Below, piece by piece: positions 4,653 to 6,875 of a stretch of DNA of 6,875 bases. The position numbers and the translations under genes were made by a program. Below the pieces are notes generated by a model. That model saw nothing but the letters and a program-made list of their open reading frames with translations. It had not been told where the DNA came from and did no database searches. Each line of letters starts with the position of its first letter. The stretch's first letter is position 1. Origin of the DNA: CAYFUR01 sp964346275 (lineage in GTDB: Bacteria > Sumerlaeota > Sumerlaeia > SLMS01); the NCBI GenBank assembly GCA_964346275.1, contig CAYFUR010000144.1, forward strand, positions 1-6,875, written 5' to 3'.

Positions 4653-6875
4653 ATGCTTCAAAATGCGCCCCGCCTTCCGATTCTCCGTTCCGGCTTTCTT
4701 GCCATCTCCTGCTGCGCTTTCCTGGCGGCTTCCGTTTTCGCTCCCGCCTCCACCGTTTACGTCATGGTGGGGGCCGATACGTCCTCCGTGATGAACACTG
4801 GCGGAGGCAACGTCGCCGATTCCCACGAAAATGAATTCGACATGGAGCCCATGTCCGGCGGCGTTTTCCCCACCCTCATGAGCGATGATTACCGCAACGC
4901 CCGCCTCGACTCCACCGGCCACCCCATCGTCTTCACCTGGTATATGCTCACCGGCGGATGGCACCACCAGGCCACCAACGTGGATGCCGTCGCCGCCACA
5001 CGCGTTTACCAGGAAACCTGGAGCGAAGAGAGCGCGCGCCATGGCGACGAAATCGCCCTTCACTTCCACCACTTCGCGTGGAATGGCTCCGCCTGGGTCA
5101 TGGCACCCACCTTTGCCGAAAAAATCTGGGACTTCGAGTGGAGCATCGCCCAGCTCATGCTCGACAATGGCGTCTTTCCCGTCTCATTCCGCTCTGGCTG
5201 GAACTATATGGACAACTCCTATCAACAGGAACTCGAACGGTGGATTCCCTTCCGCCTGGAAGGCGGCTCGTGGATGAGCCGCGACGTCCCCTATCACCCC
5301 AGCCCGACCGACTATCGGTCCACCGGCAGCATGCGCGGCTGGGAAGTGCGCCATCGCTATCTCGGCGGACTGAACCAGGCGACTGTTGACCGGATTTTCC
5401 AGTGGGCATCCGAGGGCCAGGACCAGGTCACCTGTTGGTGGTCCCATCAATACGAGAGCGGATTCCTCAATCAGATCGATAACGCCCATCAATACCTGGA
5501 AAACGCCGACGCCAGTTATCCCGGCGTGGAGTTTCGCTACGTTACCGCCCGCGACGGCATGCGCCAGTGGCAGGGCTCCAGCGATACACAGCCGCCCCCG
5601 CTGGAGCTTTCCCTCGAGAATGGCCGCCTCCGCATCCTTTCCGGCCCGGATGTCTATCAGTCGGCCCAGCCCTTTGTCGCCGCCCGGACGTATGATGACG
5701 AGTATATACGCCTCGACTGCACCGCCCGGGAGCCGGGCGAGTGGCTCACCGACGAATCCGTCGGCGCATACGACCGCATCGGCGTTGCTGTCTGCGACGA
5801 CATGGGAAACGTCGCCCTGGAGTATTGGAACGGCGATTCGCGCCGCTGGAGCACCCAGTCGGAGTTCGGCCGCATGGCGCGCACCCAGACAAACCATGAG
5901 CAAGGGCGCGCCGATGTGCGCCTGGTTCGAGGCGACCTCAACGCGCTGGCCGGGCAAACGGAGTCCAACGATTCAACGCCAAACATCGAAAGGGCCTACT
6001 GGATCGGCCAGACGTTTGCCCCGACGCAGCCGGAAATCAGCGGCATCCGCTTCGGCGCCAATGTCGCCAGTTCTTCCGCGGAAATCCGCGTCGAGCTGCG
6101 CACGGTGGGGGAGGACGGATTCCCTGTTCTCCGCCCAGAGGCGCTGCTCGCCGCTTCCTCCGCTACCTTTTCCTCCAGCGGCGTCCAGACGGCTCCCCTT
6201 GTCTCCAACGGCCTCGCCACCGATGGAACCCAATACACCCTCCTCTTCAAAAAAATCAGCGGAGACGCCGAGATTCGCCTCCTCCGCGAGGGGACCTATC
6301 CCGGCGGCAATCTGACCCGCGCCTTCAGCCTCGATTGGATTCACATCCCCGAGTTCGATGCGCAGTTCGAAACGCTCGACGGCGAAGGCCAGCCCGACGT
6401 CTCGCACATGGAATTCGATGCCGCCAGCTATACACTCGAATCCGCGCGATTCCTCTCGCAAACCTTTCAGACATCCGCCCCCGCCATCGACCACATTGAT
6501 TTTGAAGTCTCATCGGCAATATCCGGAGATGACTTTGTCGTCCAACTGCGCCGAACCCTGGGCAACGGCCAGCCGGATCTCTCCACCTCCGCCTTGCTCG
6601 GCCAGCAATCCGCTTCCGTCGACACACCCGGCCAGCTCGCCATTCCCGTCCAGTGGCCGATACCCCCGGAAGACCGGGGAGAGACTCTCGCTCTGACCCT
6701 GGTCACTCCGCGTTCCGGTTCCAGCTCCTTATCCTTCGCCCGCCACACGGATGATCTCTACAACGACGGAACGTTTTTCATCTCCACCGATGAATCCACG
6801 GCGGCTCCAGGCGGCGACCTGTGGTTCCGCGTTTCCAGCGCCTCCTACTTTGACGAAGGAACCCTCCAGTGGGAT
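4653..6875 (+). CDS. Exported NodB-fold (polysaccharide deacetylase-like) protein with tandem beta-sandwich modules, partial at right edge
   Basis: 741 codons with no stop; the gene runs off the window. The hydrophobic stretch at residues 14-30 (ending SVFA) looks like a Sec signal peptide. Residues about 34-300 read as a NodB-type barrel: strand TVYVMVGADT (34-43, D42 a possible metal or base residue), strand PIVFTWYML (91-99), HGDEIALHFHH (130-140, H137 and H139 likely metal ligands, like the EIGLHxH form of the family) and SFRSGW (178-183, the arginine motif). Such enzymes remove N- or O-acetyl groups from polysaccharides outside the cytoplasm. Residues 317-395 are a further beta-rich segment. 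About 448-560 and 600-720 are two divergent copies of one beta-sandwich module (shared QTF, LR, ALL and the Y-x2-G turn), resembling the choice-of-anchor R type. Activity is uncertain because the first motif has one Asp rather than the usual DD. Substrate and C-terminus are unknown. Confidence 0.8.
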   Translation, partial: MLQNAPRLPILRSGFLAISCCAFLAASVFAPASTVYVMVGADTSSVMNTGGGNVADSHENEFDMEPMSGGVFPTLMSDDYRNARLDSTGHPIVFTWYMLTGGWHHQATNVDAVAATRVYQETWSEESARHGDEIALHFHHFAWNGSAWVMAPTFAEKIWDFEWSIAQLMLDNGVFPVSFRSGWNYMDNSYQQELERWIPFRLEGGSWMSRDVPYHPSPTDYRSTGSMRGWEVRHRYLGGLNQATVDRIFQWASEGQDQVTCWWSHQYESGFLNQIDNAHQYLENADASYPGVEFRYVTARDGMRQWQGSSDTQPPPLELSLENGRLRILSGPDVYQSAQPFVAARTYDDEYIRLDCTAREPGEWLTDESVGAYDRIGVAVCDDMGNVALEYWNGDSRRWSTQSEFGRMARTQTNHEQGRADVRLVRGDLNALAGQTESNDSTPNIERAYWIGQTFAPTQPEISGIRFGANVASSSAEIRVELRTVGEDGFPVLRPEALLAASSATFSSSGVQTAPLVSNGLATDGTQYTLLFKKISGDAEIRLLREGTYPGGNLTRAFSLDWIHIPEFDAQFETLDGEGQPDVSHMEFDAASYTLESARFLSQTFQTSAPAIDHIDFEVSSAISGDDFVVQLRRTLGNGQPDLSTSALLGQQSASVDTPGQLAIPVQWPIPPEDRGETLALTLVTPRSGSSSLSFARHTDDLYNDGTFFISTDESTAAPGGDLWFRVSSASYFDEGTLQWD
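5995..6827 (+). repeat. Two divergent tandem protein modules (anchor-R-like)
   Basis: Within the NodB-fold protein, residues about 448-560 and 600-720 align by eye. Both have GQTF/SQTF near the start, then P-x-I-x2-I-x-F, then V-x-LR (copy 1 with E-LR), a G-x-P-x-L segment, ALL, and near the end a Y-x2-G or Y-x-DG turn. They share little at DNA level, so the duplication is old. Copies of this kind are usually extracellular beta-sandwiches used for binding or spacing. Confidence 0.5.

Noticed and set aside
5184..5957. Minus-strand open frames at 5184-5957 and 5973-6494
   Set aside because: Both are antisense to the long plus-strand gene, have no signal peptide or motif, and fit the usual antisense pattern in GC-rich coding DNA.
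5386..6315. Plus-strand open frame (309 codons) within the NodB-fold gene
   Set aside because: It is out of frame with the 4653-6875 gene. The product is Ser/Pro/Arg-rich low complexity, while the other frame gives continuous, domain-like protein.

Overview
The window holds four protein-coding genes in a convergent then divergent layout. Both window edges cut close to or through genes. No RNA gene, insertion sequence, CRISPR array or phage gene was seen. The DNA is GC-rich with strong G/C preference at third codon positions. Three of the four products look exported, and they are built from wall- or glycan-related enzyme domains and beta-sandwich binding modules. This style (a NAGPA-type glycosidase with appended golvesin-like and CBM9-like modules, and a NodB-fold protein with tandem anchor-type repeats) is common in environmental Gram-negative lineages such as Hydrogenedentota, Planctomycetota, Lentisphaerota and their neighbours. 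No marker gene is present, so that placement is inference only.

Region by region: 2-1072 (+) encodes an exported zinc D,D-carboxypeptidase-like protein of family M15/VanY with a periodic His-rich linker. 1073-1162 is a 90-bp convergent gap with a strong hairpin, probably a two-way terminator. 1163-3643 (-) encodes a large exported phosphodiester glycosidase-domain protein with three further C-terminal modules. 3644-3850 is a divergent control region carrying a 12-bp direct repeat and overlapping inverted repeats that could fold in two mutually exclusive ways. 3851-4480 (+) encodes a five-helix inner-membrane protein of unknown function, with base composition visibly less GC-rich than its neighbours. 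4481-4652 holds a weak terminator-like hairpin, an AT-rich patch and a good ribosome binding site. 4653-6875 (+) is a long frame open to the right edge (741 codons seen), encoding an exported NodB-fold (polysaccharide deacetylase-like) protein followed by beta-rich modules, two of them tandem divergent copies.

How they may work together: the three exported proteins all plausibly act on cell-envelope or extracellular glycans (peptidoglycan stem peptides, glycosyl phosphodiesters, N-acetylated polysaccharide). They sit on different strands with their own control regions, so they do not form one operon, and a shared pathway is not shown. I see no convincing new defence or mobile system. The items most worth checking are the repeat architecture at 3672-3773 and the multi-domain fusions.
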